From positions 1-64,000 of the forward strand of contig CAYXGW010000017.1 of NCBI GenBank assembly GCA_964464595.1: 64,000 nt of DNA, read 5' to 3'. This document shows, piece after piece, positions 55,638 through 64,000 of the stretch. The position numbers and the translations under genes are program-made. A model generated the notes under the pieces. The model saw nothing but the letters and a program-made list of their open reading frames with translations. It had not been told where the DNA came from and made no database searches. The DNA is from JADFJB01 sp964464595 (GTDB lineage Bacteria; Zhuqueibacterota; JdFR-76; DREG01). Position 1 is the stretch's first letter, and each line of letters opens with the position of its first letter.

Positions 55638-55856
55638 CATAATTCAAATGGCGTTTGCAATCAAAAGTGTATAAAATATTGTAAGCTATTTGAATAAATT
55701 TTTCTTGATTCTCTACGCATATCAGGCAACCTCAATTTCGATATTTTTAGTTTGGTTATAACCAAATATTGTCAATTCTAATTCTTCTTTTTTTCGTCCT
55801 TGCTCAAGATAGTCTCCGTCGAAGGTACCAACGTCTCCCATTTTAGGCACTTTTTT

Positions 55857-55928
55857 CTTTGTGCCTTTGTGCATTTGTGCCTTTGTTACTTTTTAACTTT
55901 GTGACTTTGTTACTTTGTGACTTTGTTC
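55857..55928. repeat. Second 8-bp repeat array
   Basis: Nine units of CTTTGTGN-type (CTTTGTGC, CTTTGTTA, CTTTGTGA) with the same 8-bp period as the array at 1537-1640. It covers the stop codon of the radical-SAM gene, so the encoded C-terminus ends in repeat-derived residues (SHKVTKSQ). Both arrays are thus at the 3' end of a minus-strand gene. Confidence 0.85.
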
Positions 55929-57040
55929 TGCTAAATATCTTTGTACCTTTTCTTTAATATCACCTTTAACGTTTCTGATCGTTGCCAAGTCAGCCCTTTC
56001 TGCAATGGCTTCAATGGATTCTGTTAAGTTTTGAATGTTTTGTCCTGCCCAAAATAAATGATTCCAATATTTACCAAGCATCTGTTTTTCATAAGCTTCA
56101 TTCAGTAATTTTTCTGCAATCAAATAGTTTGTTTTCCGATAATCCTCCGGAATAAAACGCTTCATCCGATACGAAAGTTGATATTTTTTGCATAACTCAA
56201 ATAGTCTCTTATGTCTTGGAAGAAGATAGCTCATTGGGGGAGCATAGTCTCCATCATATTGTTGGGAATCATAAGAGAAACCGTAAAGTTGTTCATAGCC
56301 CGAAACCAGTTCAGGAAACCTTTCTTTCAGGTGTTTCAAAAACCACAACGCCTGGCGATCCCGGAGTGTCATCCCGCCGCCAAAAAGCAAATAATCCGCA
56401 CCCGCATTTTTCGTTGATTTTACCAATTCTTCCAAAGCTTCATCCGAATCACACAAAAACGGAATTAACGGGATTAACAACACGCCGGTCTGAACATGTT
56501 TAGTATTTTGTTTTATCTGGCTAATTACTTCAAATCTCATATCGGGGGGAGGCGATCTTTTATCCAGGAATTTCGCAAACTCTTTATTTGCTGTTGTTAT
56601 TGTGACTGAAATGCTGCACCATGAATTTTTTCCAATCTCATCAAGTATTTCCAAATCCCGCAAAACCAACGTTGATTTCGTTGCCAAATGAATTGGATAC
56701 CGTTGGTTGGTAAGCACTTCGAGACATTGACGAGTATTTTCATATTTTTTTTCTGTAGCTTGATAACAATCCGTGACTCCCCCATCCTAACCACATCGCT
56801 GAGAAATGTTCTGGCTTTAGATAGACGATGATCTAACATCTTCCCCACATTTTGCTTTATAATAATTTTGTTTTCAAAATCTTCCGGCATATAGTATTTG
56901 GCGCTTCGGGCATCACAATAAATGCAGCCAAAAAGACAACCATTATATGGGTTGATCGTGTAACGATCCCAAAACCAGCTGTCAATAAACTTTTTCTTGT
57001 TAATAATGGACTTAAATTCTTTTTGGATAAATTCAGGCAT
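55893..57040 (-). pseudogene. SPL/Rv2578c-like radical SAM protein, one-base frameshift
   Basis: One gene in two frames. The N-terminal part (57040 to about 56780) has the radical-SAM cluster motif CX3CX2C in NGCLFGCIYCDA (Cys35, 39, 42). The C-terminal part (about 56780 to 55893) carries LTNQRYPIHLATKSTLVLRD and further conserved helices. The junction is the C-run at 56779-56783 on the plus strand: five bases where six would restore one frame, and the restored text reads VVRMGGVTDCYQATEKKY. It resembles the spore-photoproduct-lyase-related radical SAM family. A homopolymer sequencing or assembly error could mimic inactivation. The 3' end runs into the 8-bp repeat. Confidence 0.8.
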
Positions 57041-57479
57041 CAGTTTTTTGCATATCTATGATTAGCACTGCTTTTTTGTTCACTATTTATTTTTTTCCAC
57101 TTCATAGGTTAATTGAATGGAACCACATTCATAGCTTTTGGTCGAAATATGTTTAAAACTCATCAAAATGAACTTAATTAATTTACTAAAAAAAACAAAA
57201 CCCAAGGCTTGGGTGCAAGCGGTTTTTAAATCGGGGTAAATATCTTGTTTTACAAGTGCAAAATTAATCATTATTTGCTTTTATTCTTTTTTTTGATTTT
57301 GGTTCAGGTCTAAAATGTAGGTAACAAAATTGATTATCTGAAATCATATTTTCCCGGATCGTGTTGCAGGTTCAAAAAGTGTTGCGGTAGGAATTATTAT
57401 TACACCCATCGTTACAAAGAAAACAACTGTGAATGGATCGTGCCTTTCATAATATTTCATGGCACTATTAGTCGCGTAG
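57041..57479. other. 439-nt intergenic region
   Basis: No recognisable gene apart from the short candidate ORF listed separately. The rest is AT-rich, with A/T runs at 57183-57200 and 57280-57300. No RNA gene or terminator is convincing. Confidence 0.5.
57344..57460 (-). CDS. Candidate 38-aa single-helix membrane protein
   Basis: A short open frame encodes MKYYERHDPFTVVFFVTMGV, then a hydrophobic stretch IIIPTATLFEPA and a basic tail. The layout (charged start, one hydrophobic segment, charged end) fits a small membrane protein. No good ribosome binding site is visible, and it lies beside a pseudogene, so it may be chance. Confidence 0.25.
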   Translation of the reverse strand: MKYYERHDPFTVVFFVTMGVIIIPTATLFEPATRSGKI

Positions 57480-59081
57480 TTAATGTGAACCGAATTGCCC
57501 AATGGCCGTCAATGCAGCGTCGCGACCGGACTTAAGCGCTCCTTCCATGAAAGCCACATAAAACGATGAAGTGTGCTCACCTGCGAGGATGAATGAAGGG
57601 GCATTGGAAATTCCATTTTCATTTGCATCGATTGCCTTCTTCCAGTCGCTGAGATAATGCACGTTGGCATGGTTTCGGGGGCCGGGGCCGTAGGCCGCGT
57701 AGCCAACCTCGTATCGTTGACGATGGTGCTTGACCGGGAAGCCAGCCATCAAAGGATCGTTGCCGGGTCGGCATACATGGTCTTCCACCCATTTCAGGGC
57801 GTCTTTTTGAGGCTGACTCACCATGTCCGGCATGGCATTGTAGGTGAGGTAAAACATAATCCAGCCGTATGTTCAGGACCCTGCCCACCTAAATAATCGC
57901 GATTAATAAACAGGTGATTACCGTCCGTTTCGCCCGCTTTCCTTACCGCCACTTTGCCATGCTTTCCATAATTGATTTTCTTATGGAGCGCATCAAGCAC
58001 ATTCTTAACAGGTTTGGAATTGACAATATCCAACGTCCCATACAAATGGGCGGGAACACATCCGAAGCCGATTCCTGCTTTGTCGGACCGTTCCACGAGA
58101 CTTCCCATTGGTTCTCTTGGGCCTTGATCTTGGTCACCGTGCGATCACACAAGACTCGTGAGCCCATGTGATCGTTTACAATGCACTCCATCCGGTTGGC
58201 AATTTCCTGGTTGCCCTCCTTTACGCGCATGCACTCATGCAAACCCATCGACTGCTAGGGGATAAGGCCGGCTGTCCACTCAAACTGGTCGATGGCATTT
58301 TGGTGGGTGATAAACGCCAACCCGATCTCCGCTACATTTCCATATTCGCCAGCCATCGAATTCGACCAGATCTCGCGCGCCAGGGTGAGGTCAGCATTAC
58401 TTGAGTCGTATGGCCAGTTAGCGTCCAGCCATGCTAGTGCCGATTCGCTTTTCCATTTCTTCACATTGCCCAGCTCATGGGGCCAGGCGTCAAAAGGTTT
58501 CAAGCTGAGATAGTGCGCGTGTTTCAGGGTAGTTTTCTGACCGTAAAATGTTACGGTGACTCCTGGAGAAAGCTGGATGGTATGGCAATCTGGCGCGTCA
58601 TCACTTTCCTCCACAATTACAATCGGATATTTATCCTGTTCAAGTATTGTACATTCCACCAGAAACTGCTTCCCGAGAAAGGTAAGCAGCTCTTCAAATG
58701 CCGCGAGGTACTCACGCGTTTTATCCGAGAGTCCCTCCTGGGTGTGGACAACATCGGCATTGATGCGATAGCTGGAGGCGTAATCCATCTCTCCTTTCTC
58801 GCCCAGCGACCAACCGGGTGTGCAGTCGATATCAAGGCCAAGACGACCACAGTAGTCAAGTGTGGTCACGAAGTTGCCATCTATAAACTCACCACCCATC
58901 TCAACTTTGTAGGAGTGCCGTCAGCCTGGTTTAGCGTCCAAATACGTCCTCCCACGCTATCGTTGCGTTCCAGGACGGTAACCTGTACCTCCTCGGTATC
59001 GTGATTACAAGAGTTTAAAACCAGTTCGTATGCCACGGCCATGCCGGCAAAGCCCCCGCCAATTACTGCTACTTTTTTCAT
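57480..59081 (-). pseudogene. Decayed flavin amine oxidase (FAD-dependent oxidoreductase)
   Basis: Five pieces in three frames rebuild one protein of about 530 aa. The start holds the FAD-binding VAVIGGGFAGMAVAYEL and ERNDSVGGRIW motifs. The middle piece is MGGEFIDGNFVTTLDYCGRL and onward, and the end is SFILAGEHTSSFYVAFMEGA, the C-terminal FAD contact. Lesions, read 5' to 3' on the minus strand, are a one-base loss near 58905, an in-frame TAG at 58255-58257, a shift near 58050 and a shift near 57865. The sequence looks clearly richer in G+C than its neighbours, suggesting acquisition. It cannot make the full enzyme. Confidence 0.88.
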
Positions 59082-59253
59082 AGTAAACTCATTGATTGGT
59101 GATTGGTACCCATTTTTTGATTCTCAAACTTTGCCAATTAAAAATGCAAATAAAACTGCCTAACTTATTAATAACTGGAATACATTCCTCCATAACACAT
59201 TATAGAATAGAGTTTTACAATATTTATATTAAATACATATAATATAATATAAT

Positions 59254-59379
59254 ATGCAACAGTTTTATGACCATGCAGATGTAAAGACAACTGAAATCTA
59301 TGCCCATATCACGGAGAATAATATCTCAGTTTTTCAAACCCCCTTGATGTTTTGGCCTATCGTGAACCTACCGTGTTAG
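59254..59379 (+). pseudogene. C-terminal scar of a tyrosine recombinase
   Basis: In one plus-strand frame, DHADVKTTEIYAHITEN (59269-59322) matches the classic integrase ending (L)GHxxxxTTxxYxH, where the Tyr is the DNA-cleaving nucleophile. The upstream 300 residues of a recombinase, with the Arg/Lys/His residues, are absent. The frame runs on to a stop at 59377-59379, overlapping the end of the neighbouring minus-strand gene. I read this as the remains of an integrated element next to the foreign oxidase pseudogene. Confidence 0.7.
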
Positions 59380-60119
59380 TCGAAATAACTATTATTCACA
59401 TTCATCTTCTGTAGCGCCGTCTCGATTCGGACAATGCGTTTCTCGAAGACGCTGCTCTGTGCTTTCAAGCTACTATTTTCTGCTTTCAAGCCTTCAATCT
59501 CGGCTTGTTTCGCCTCGATGATCCGCTGCTGTTCCTGGGTAGCACTCACATTGAGCATGGCAATAGCTTCGTAATCTACGGTGTGGAAGTCATCCACCTC
59601 TCTACCGTAAACAAATACTTTCTGTGATCCGGAGTCCGGAGTAGGGAGTGCTACCTTGAAGCGATTCGGTTCTGCCTCGATTACTTCGTAAATTTCCTGG
59701 GCGTTTTCGGTAATGATCTTCACCTTTTCACCTGCCGCAAGATCCGTAGCCAGCATGATCCAGCCGTCTTTAAGATGAGCACCACAATAAATGTCGGGAA
59801 CAACTTCGGTGATATTCGAAGAAACTGCCTGGGGATAGATTGCTTTCACTTGCTGACCAACCACTTTTTTATGCGGAGCACTACCTTTTGATAGGGTATC
59901 TTTCAAGGTATAATTGGTGATTTCAATAGCCATCAAGGTCTTCAAGTCTGCTTTGCCATCGGAGATGCCCAGGATATCTTTCATCCGCTCATCGGAGTGC
60001 GCGTTGAACTCTCTGCCTGCAATCCAAGAGGTTGCGTAAATTGGTCCTGAGATTTCCAATCAGGCTTTCTTAGGGTTTCTGGTTCCGATGCCGACGTTGC
60101 CGTCTCCTTGCACAGTCAT
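59376..60119 (-). pseudogene. S74-type tail-fibre chaperone protein, interrupted by in-frame UGA
   Basis: The frame opens at an ATG (60119) overlapping the stop of the upstream coiled-coil gene as ATGA, and reads MTVQGDGNVGIGTRNPKKA. It then meets TGA at 60060-60062 and continues LEISGPIYATSWIAGREFNA. HSDERMKDILG is the S74 intramolecular-chaperone signature (SDxRxK, autocleavage Ser/Lys). About 170 further residues follow, and a C-terminal coiled coil (about 190-245) completes the usual trimeric tail-spike end. VGIGTxNPxxxLEVSG is the standard junction of such proteins, so the TGA probably replaces a sense codon such as CGA. A TTG directly after the TGA could start a shorter product, but it has no ribosome binding site. 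Confidence 0.75.
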
Positions 60120-60355
60120 GAACTTTCCAAACGAACCAATGTAGGCTTTTCTTTCACTTCTGATTGCCCTGGCGGATCGCCATCGTCCCTATTAAATTTA
60201 TCCAGTTCTTCTTGCAACACCTGAATGGCTCCGCTGATTCGAAGAAGGGTGTTATTAAGAGCACGCCTTTTATCGTCAAGCTCAGCCATATTTTTTTGGC
60301 CTGATTCAAATTCGGCTTTCAACTCTTCAATTCGCTTTTCCAATTGCTCACGCAT
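60116..60355 (-). CDS. Small coiled-coil protein between tail-fibre genes
   Basis: A 79-aa product. The start is the ATG at 60355 because GGAGG lies five to six bases upstream; an earlier TTG/ATG pair overlaps the stop of the 779-aa gene and its own ribosome binding site. The sequence MREQLEKRIEELKAEFESGQ and following is a single long heptad helix with a Pro/Gly-rich tail. Such small helical proteins often sit beside fibre genes, where they may assist trimerisation. The stop overlaps the next gene's start (ATGA). Confidence 0.7.
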   Translation of the reverse strand: MREQLEKRIEELKAEFESGQKNMAELDDKRRALNNTLLRISGAIQVLQEELDKFNRDDGDPPGQSEVKEKPTLVRLESS

Positions 60356-60366
60356 TTTTTCCTCCA

Positions 60367-62706
60367 TCAACTATTGTTGTCACATGTGGCTATTATTTGC
60401 ATCATAACCATAACTGGGATTCTACCTTTTCCTTTGTTCAAAGAACCAAGAGCCTTTCCAATTATTGCACCTATAGCTTTCTCTGGCTCCAAGACTTTTT
60501 GGGCGTGGCCCTTTGTGGGACTGGTCGTGAGCAAATCACCTATTTTGATCGGAGCAATGTCCGCATCAACTTTGCAATGGGCATAACAGCCCAAGATGGC
60601 CATACTTCCCATTTGTTTGTCCTCAACTTTTTTCAAATCTATTTCTTCACTGAATTCAGGGACATTTTTTTTCAGAGGATGTACATAGGGCTTTGGCTTG
60701 GACTTTCGCTTTTGTTTACCTTTCCCGGCCTTTTCCGCTTCGGCTCTTTTTTTAGCGAGTATCTCGAGTTGTTTTTCTTCCATTTCTTCGACAAAGGGAA
60801 GATTGCGATCGGTTAACACTTGTGTAACAATTCCGCAAACACAAGTGTCATAAGCTTTATTGGTCAAATCAACCTCAGGTATCGGAATATTGTTTTGACT
60901 GGCACAATAATGAGAAATCTTATTTTTAGCAATAACCACAACATCACCTTGTTCAACAGGAGCCCCCACTCGATTGATAAAATGATCCACAACAAAACCC
61001 GGTTTGCTACCACTACGAATTATCAAATTTTGCGCCCAAAGTGTTCCCCTAACATGTGCATCGCCGTTGCTTCGTATTCGTAGCTGCGCTTCAAATCGCT
61101 TCCCGGTACGTCCAAAAAATACGTCAGGGAGCGGATGTCCGATACGGAGATCATAATCTGGGGCAGGGTCTGTGCCAGAGACATTTTTTCGTACCAAAGA
61201 AAGTTTGAGATTATTCGTGGAATCAGGCAGTCCAAAGGGGAATCCGACAAAACAAAACCTTTCGGAGAGTATTTCTCTTGTAAATTTCATTTCATTTTCT
61301 GTTGCATTCACAGTACTGAGCATCAGAGGGCCTCTGCATTCCAGTAAGGCATTTGGATTTGGTGCACCAGTCCCAATGCCGACCCTGTCCGGGTGAACGA
61401 ACAACATTGGTGAGTTGTCCTCTTTTCCGATTTTTAAAGCTCTGGCCTTAACCGTTCCAGCCACGTGCAGCTTCGTCTTCGGATCTGCCGTCCCAATGCC
61501 AACCTTGCCATCATGGGTGATTCGCATTTTTTCAGCTAATGGGTCGCAGTACTCGTGGCCGTCCTTCGTTTTGAAAATGAGAGGTCCCTGATAACCATGA
61601 TCATGACAACTTTCACGCAGGGACTGTGTTTCAATGGTCCATTTCGGGGTGCTGTTGCCCCACCCAATCCCTATTGTTCCGTTTTGTTCTGGTAAGTTCC
61701 CGACATCCAGCGATTTGCTTTTGACATTACCATTAACATCCAACTTCGCCTCAGGTTTCGTCGTCCCAATGCCGACCTTGTCCGGGTTAACTAGTAACAT
61801 TGGTGAGTCGTCCTCTTTAACCTTACCGTTTGCCCAAAGAGCAATACCTTCCTTTGCTCCCATGCGCAGCCAACTGTTTTCCTCCGAGTTTATTGTAGGA
61901 TCGTTATTCTTTGTATTACCAATCAACAAAGACTTTTCTCCCTTCTCGTCAGATTTGGTTGTCTTCAAAGTGGTTGCAATAACTTCCGGCTTCGTGATGA
62001 TTACATTTAGCGTGCTATAAAGCCGCAGTGCATCTTTTTTGGCAACCACTATAAAGTTTGCATTTTTGTTCAATCCATCCACCTTCCAATAGGGGCCTTC
62101 CGGGGCAGGCGTTAAAAGTTTATCATCCTGGTAAAGCTCATATTCTGTCCCATTGCTGTCCCAGGTTAGTTCAAAAGTCTCGCCATTTTTAAATGTCAGG
62201 CAAGGTTGGTCTTGGCCTTCTACCTTTTTAATGCCGATAAAATTTTGCAGGTAAAACTGGTCTGTCACTTTCATGATTTTTTCCTTTAAGTCTCTCTCCT
62301 CATATTGACCATTGCTTTCTTTTTTAGCTGTTTCGGTCAGAAGCATTTCAATTTCTCCGGTATAGCTGGTGGAATTTCCTATGGTGGTTAAAGTAAACTC
62401 GATCGAGTGGATGGGACGATAATCCATTAAGTTGTAAGAATAGTAATAATCATTGCCCTCCATCCTTTGCTCGCCTTCAAGCCCGGCAGGGGTACCATTA
62501 ACCACGATCTCTCCGGCTTTGATATTAGCCGACAGCCTTTTCTCTGCATCGGTGATTTTTATCTCTAACTTCTTGAAACACCGGTTACACATTTCCTCTC
62601 CTTTACCTGCCACCGTAATGCCGGCCTTCTGGTTGCCTTCCAATGGGGAAGGATCGGTTGTAAATGTATATTCAAGCAGTGTGGAAATTTGTGCTGTTTT
62701 CATCAT
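60367..62706 (-). CDS. Tail-fibre-like protein with VGIGT repeats (779 aa)
   Basis: A 779-aa protein. An N-terminal part (about 1-230) includes a CNRCFKK motif. Repeats of the type VGIGTTKPEAKLDVNGNVKS and VGIGTADPKTKLHVAGTVKA (about 310-470) follow; these are typical of phage and cellular fibre or adhesin shafts. The C-terminal portion has CGIVTQV and GCYAHCKVDADIAPIKIGDL, then TTSPTKGHAQKV. The latter strongly resembles a conserved terminal domain of environmental fibre-like proteins. No signal peptide. Cotranscribed with the coiled-coil and S74 genes. Probably a trimeric shaft or receptor-binding component of the locus. Confidence 0.75.
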   Translation of the reverse strand: MMKTAQISTLLEYTFTTDPSPLEGNQKAGITVAGKGEEMCNRCFKKLEIKITDAEKRLSANIKAGEIVVNGTPAGLEGEQRMEGNDYYYSYNLMDYRPIHSIEFTLTTIGNSTSYTGEIEMLLTETAKKESNGQYEERDLKEKIMKVTDQFYLQNFIGIKKVEGQDQPCLTFKNGETFELTWDSNGTEYELYQDDKLLTPAPEGPYWKVDGLNKNANFIVVAKKDALRLYSTLNVIITKPEVIATTLKTTKSDEKGEKSLLIGNTKNNDPTINSEENSWLRMGAKEGIALWANGKVKEDDSPMLLVNPDKVGIGTTKPEAKLDVNGNVKSKSLDVGNLPEQNGTIGIGWGNSTPKWTIETQSLRESCHDHGYQGPLIFKTKDGHEYCDPLAEKMRITHDGKVGIGTADPKTKLHVAGTVKARALKIGKEDNSPMLFVHPDRVGIGTGAPNPNALLECRGPLMLSTVNATENEMKFTREILSERFCFVGFPFGLPDSTNNLKLSLVRKNVSGTDPAPDYDLRIGHPLPDVFFGRTGKRFEAQLRIRSNGDAHVRGTLWAQNLIIRSGSKPGFVVDHFINRVGAPVEQGDVVVIAKNKISHYCASQNNIPIPEVDLTNKAYDTCVCGIVTQVLTDRNLPFVEEMEEKQLEILAKKRAEAEKAGKGKQKRKSKPKPYVHPLKKNVPEFSEEIDLKKVEDKQMGSMAILGCYAHCKVDADIAPIKIGDLLTTSPTKGHAQKVLEPEKAIGAIIGKALGSLNKGKGRIPVMVMMQIIATCDNNS
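61371..61819. repeat. Internal DNA duplication in fibre gene
   Basis: A 56-nt segment at 61371-61426 recurs at 61764-61819 with roughly eight differences (TCCCAATGCCGACC ... GGTGAGT ... TCCTCTTT). Both encode DxSPMLxVxPDxVGIGT. A weaker third copy begins near 61490. This points to duplication of the shaft repeat unit. Confidence 0.65.
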
Positions 62707-62733
62707 TTTTTCCTTTTTAGTTTTTGTAAAAAA

Positions 62734-64000
62734 CTAATCTATAAACGAACTCAGGGCCTTGGGTTTTTCAGGGCGTTTCAGTCGAAGGTATCCTTCGGTA
62801 GCTTGCGCTGTTTTTCCTTTGAGATGTTCAGCTACAGTTTGTGGGGCTACCACTTGCCATTCGGGCCATCCTTCTTCTTGTTGTTTTTGCTGCCATCGCC
62901 ACTGGCCTTGCAACTCGGCTGGCAACGGCATAGTAATGGCGGGCTGCGATTTATCATTCCCTTCTTCTTTGAGCATGATCTCCTGGGTTAGCAAGGGGCC
63001 ATAACGAAAAACCAATTCCATTTTGCAGAGGGCTTCTTCTGTAAATTGCTCCGGTAAGGCTATAGAACTCATCGGTAACAATCCTGTTTCCGCATATACC
63101 TGCGCCCTGGGATCAACCAACATGGTTAGGATGGCTTTGTTGTCCATGTCATTACGGTTAAAATTCAGCCGCATATATTTGCCCGGCCTGATTTTCTCGA
63201 TGAAATCGGATTCCCCCCCGCTAGGGTCATGCACGGCAAAGAACCGGTTGTATTTATTTCCTGTGAAATAACCGATCAACCCATCTTGCCGTCCCCCCTG
63301 GCTGCCAAGCCGTATGTCGAACCATTGATCGATCAATTTTGGGAGCGGTAGTTTGGCAGGCTTCCAGTTGGGGTCGGTAACCGGTTTCCCGGCCAACTCG
63401 AAATGAAGCTGCACCCTTACCAGGGCCATGGGATGCCCCATTAATACGGACTGGAATTGTTCTTCACTACCTACTAAAGCATCGGTGGTCCATTGGGTAG
63501 TGTCTATGGTTTCCATGAAGCTTTTAAAATTCTCCACCGCTTCAGCTCCTTCCTGACACAGGGCTTTTAGCAGGTCATGTAAATGAGGGTATTTCTCTTT
63601 CACAGGATACCCCTGATTATCCCGATCGAAGGCTCCCCAGGGTGAAGGGTTCCATTGGATGATGGGCTTGCCGTCTGTGTTGACTCTTTTATCTGCAATA
63701 CCCAGGTATTCACCTTTCCGGTCAAAAAACGACAGGCCTTCATCGAGGTGGTTAGGAATGACCCACGCACATACGGGATGTGCATTGGGATCGGATGCAA
63801 CCAGTTTATTATCATCCAGGTAATCCAACCAATCGAGATTCAGGCGGCTGTATTGGAGTAGCCGGGGTGGCAGCTGTACCCAGCGGTAGGGGTGGGGTGG
63901 AGGTTCTTCAGATTTGACTATATAGTTTTTGGGAGTGTAGTTGTCATCCCTTGCCGGCATAAACAAGGTATCCCTTTGTAGACTGGAATACTTTCCTTCG
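62734..64000 (-). CDS. Large uncharacterised protein, 5'-truncated by window edge
   Basis: The open frame continues to the edge without a stop. The first in-frame ATG (63960) is internal to the frame, so the true start is probably outside. At least 420 residues are visible. Segments such as PYRWVQLPPRLLQYSRL, CAWVIPNHLDEGLSFFD, MGHPMALVRVQLHFELAGKP and GLIGYFTGNKYNRF recall, by memory, proteins that accompany the DUF6603-type giant genes elsewhere. No membrane segment. The gene lies on the same strand as the fibre genes and 28 nt upstream of the 779-aa gene, so this set is probably one transcript. Links the distal part of the window to the giant operon. Confidence 0.7.
   Translation of the reverse strand, partial: EGKYSSLQRDTLFMPARDDNYTPKNYIVKSEEPPPHPYRWVQLPPRLLQYSRLNLDWLDYLDDNKLVASDPNAHPVCAWVIPNHLDEGLSFFDRKGEYLGIADKRVNTDGKPIIQWNPSPWGAFDRDNQGYPVKEKYPHLHDLLKALCQEGAEAVENFKSFMETIDTTQWTTDALVGSEEQFQSVLMGHPMALVRVQLHFELAGKPVTDPNWKPAKLPLPKLIDQWFDIRLGSQGGRQDGLIGYFTGNKYNRFFAVHDPSGGESDFIEKIRPGKYMRLNFNRNDMDNKAILTMLVDPRAQVYAETGLLPMSSIALPEQFTEEALCKMELVFRYGPLLTQEIMLKEEGNDKSQPAITMPLPAELQGQWRWQQKQQEEGWPEWQVVAPQTVAEHLKGKTAQATEGYLRLKRPEKPKALSSFID

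Noticed and set aside
55857..55928. CRISPR-like array
   Set aside because: Units are 8 bp with no unique spacers and no cas genes; a simple tandem repeat.
57083..57271. 62-aa minus-strand ORF in the intergenic gap
   Set aside because: No family, no ribosome binding site, AT-rich background; likely chance.
35262..64000. Contractile injection system or phage tail
   Set aside because: Fibre-like genes are present, but no sheath, tube, baseplate, LysM adaptor or AAA+ genes are seen in the window, so the label is not supported.

Overview
The window comes from a Gram-negative bacterium of moderate to low G+C (about 40 % by eye). It carries a TonB-dependent receptor, lipoproteins, outer-membrane barrel-like proteins, and one large secreted protein ending in the NYPNPFNP-type C-terminal domain common in FCB-group lineages (KSB1, Calditrichota, Ignavibacteria and relatives). 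I place it in the FCB superphylum, KSB1/Calditrichota-like; no rRNA or tRNA is present to confirm this.

Layout. 0-9.8 kb is a minus-strand run: a pentapeptide-repeat membrane protein, an M20 peptidase, a methyltransferase, two small secreted proteins, a three-gene ABC exporter flanked by imperfect direct repeats, an alkyltransferase-like (ATL) protein, a patatin-like lipase and a cupin. 10-13 kb (+) has an M23 endopeptidase overlapping a rhomboid protease. 13-22 kb (-) has an OmpR-type regulator with a degenerate receiver, an envelope operon (YXWxGxW-like lipoprotein, helical-repeat protein, barrel-like protein), a 1015-aa repeat adhesin-like protein and a lipoprotein. 22.4-28.7 kb (+) is a compact signalling operon: DUF488, NYN nuclease-like protein, histidine kinase, sigma-54 response regulator, and a PDZ/membrane/GAF/PP2C phosphatase. 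29-35 kb has an acetyltransferase, a TonB receptor with a DUF4249 lipoprotein, a CYTH protein and a Tat-signal aminotransferase.

The most unusual part is 35.2-64 kb. A seven-gene minus-strand operon of about 17.8 kb encodes three tandem trypsin-like serine proteases, a 1119-aa DUF6603-type protein, a 1084-aa protein with a central membrane hairpin, an 1801-aa coiled-coil protein and a 597-aa protein. None of the four large proteins has a recognisable signal peptide. After a gap of about 6 kb, the same strand carries a tail-fibre-like set (S74 chaperone-type protein, small coiled-coil protein, 779-aa protein with VGIGT repeats). A further protein runs off the window edge and appears to belong to the same uncharacterised group as the giant proteins. 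I read 35-64 kb as one large uncharacterised locus and the best candidate for an undescribed system. No contractile-tail sheath, tube, baseplate or AAA+ gene is visible.

The 6-kb gap holds an acyl carrier protein with a fatty acyl-AMP ligase, a radical-SAM gene with a one-base frameshift, a heavily decayed flavin amine oxidase pseudogene and the C-terminal scar of a tyrosine recombinase, so DNA was probably inserted and partly lost here. Two arrays of an 8-bp CTTTGTGN repeat (1.5 kb and 55.9 kb) abut the 3' ends of minus-strand genes.
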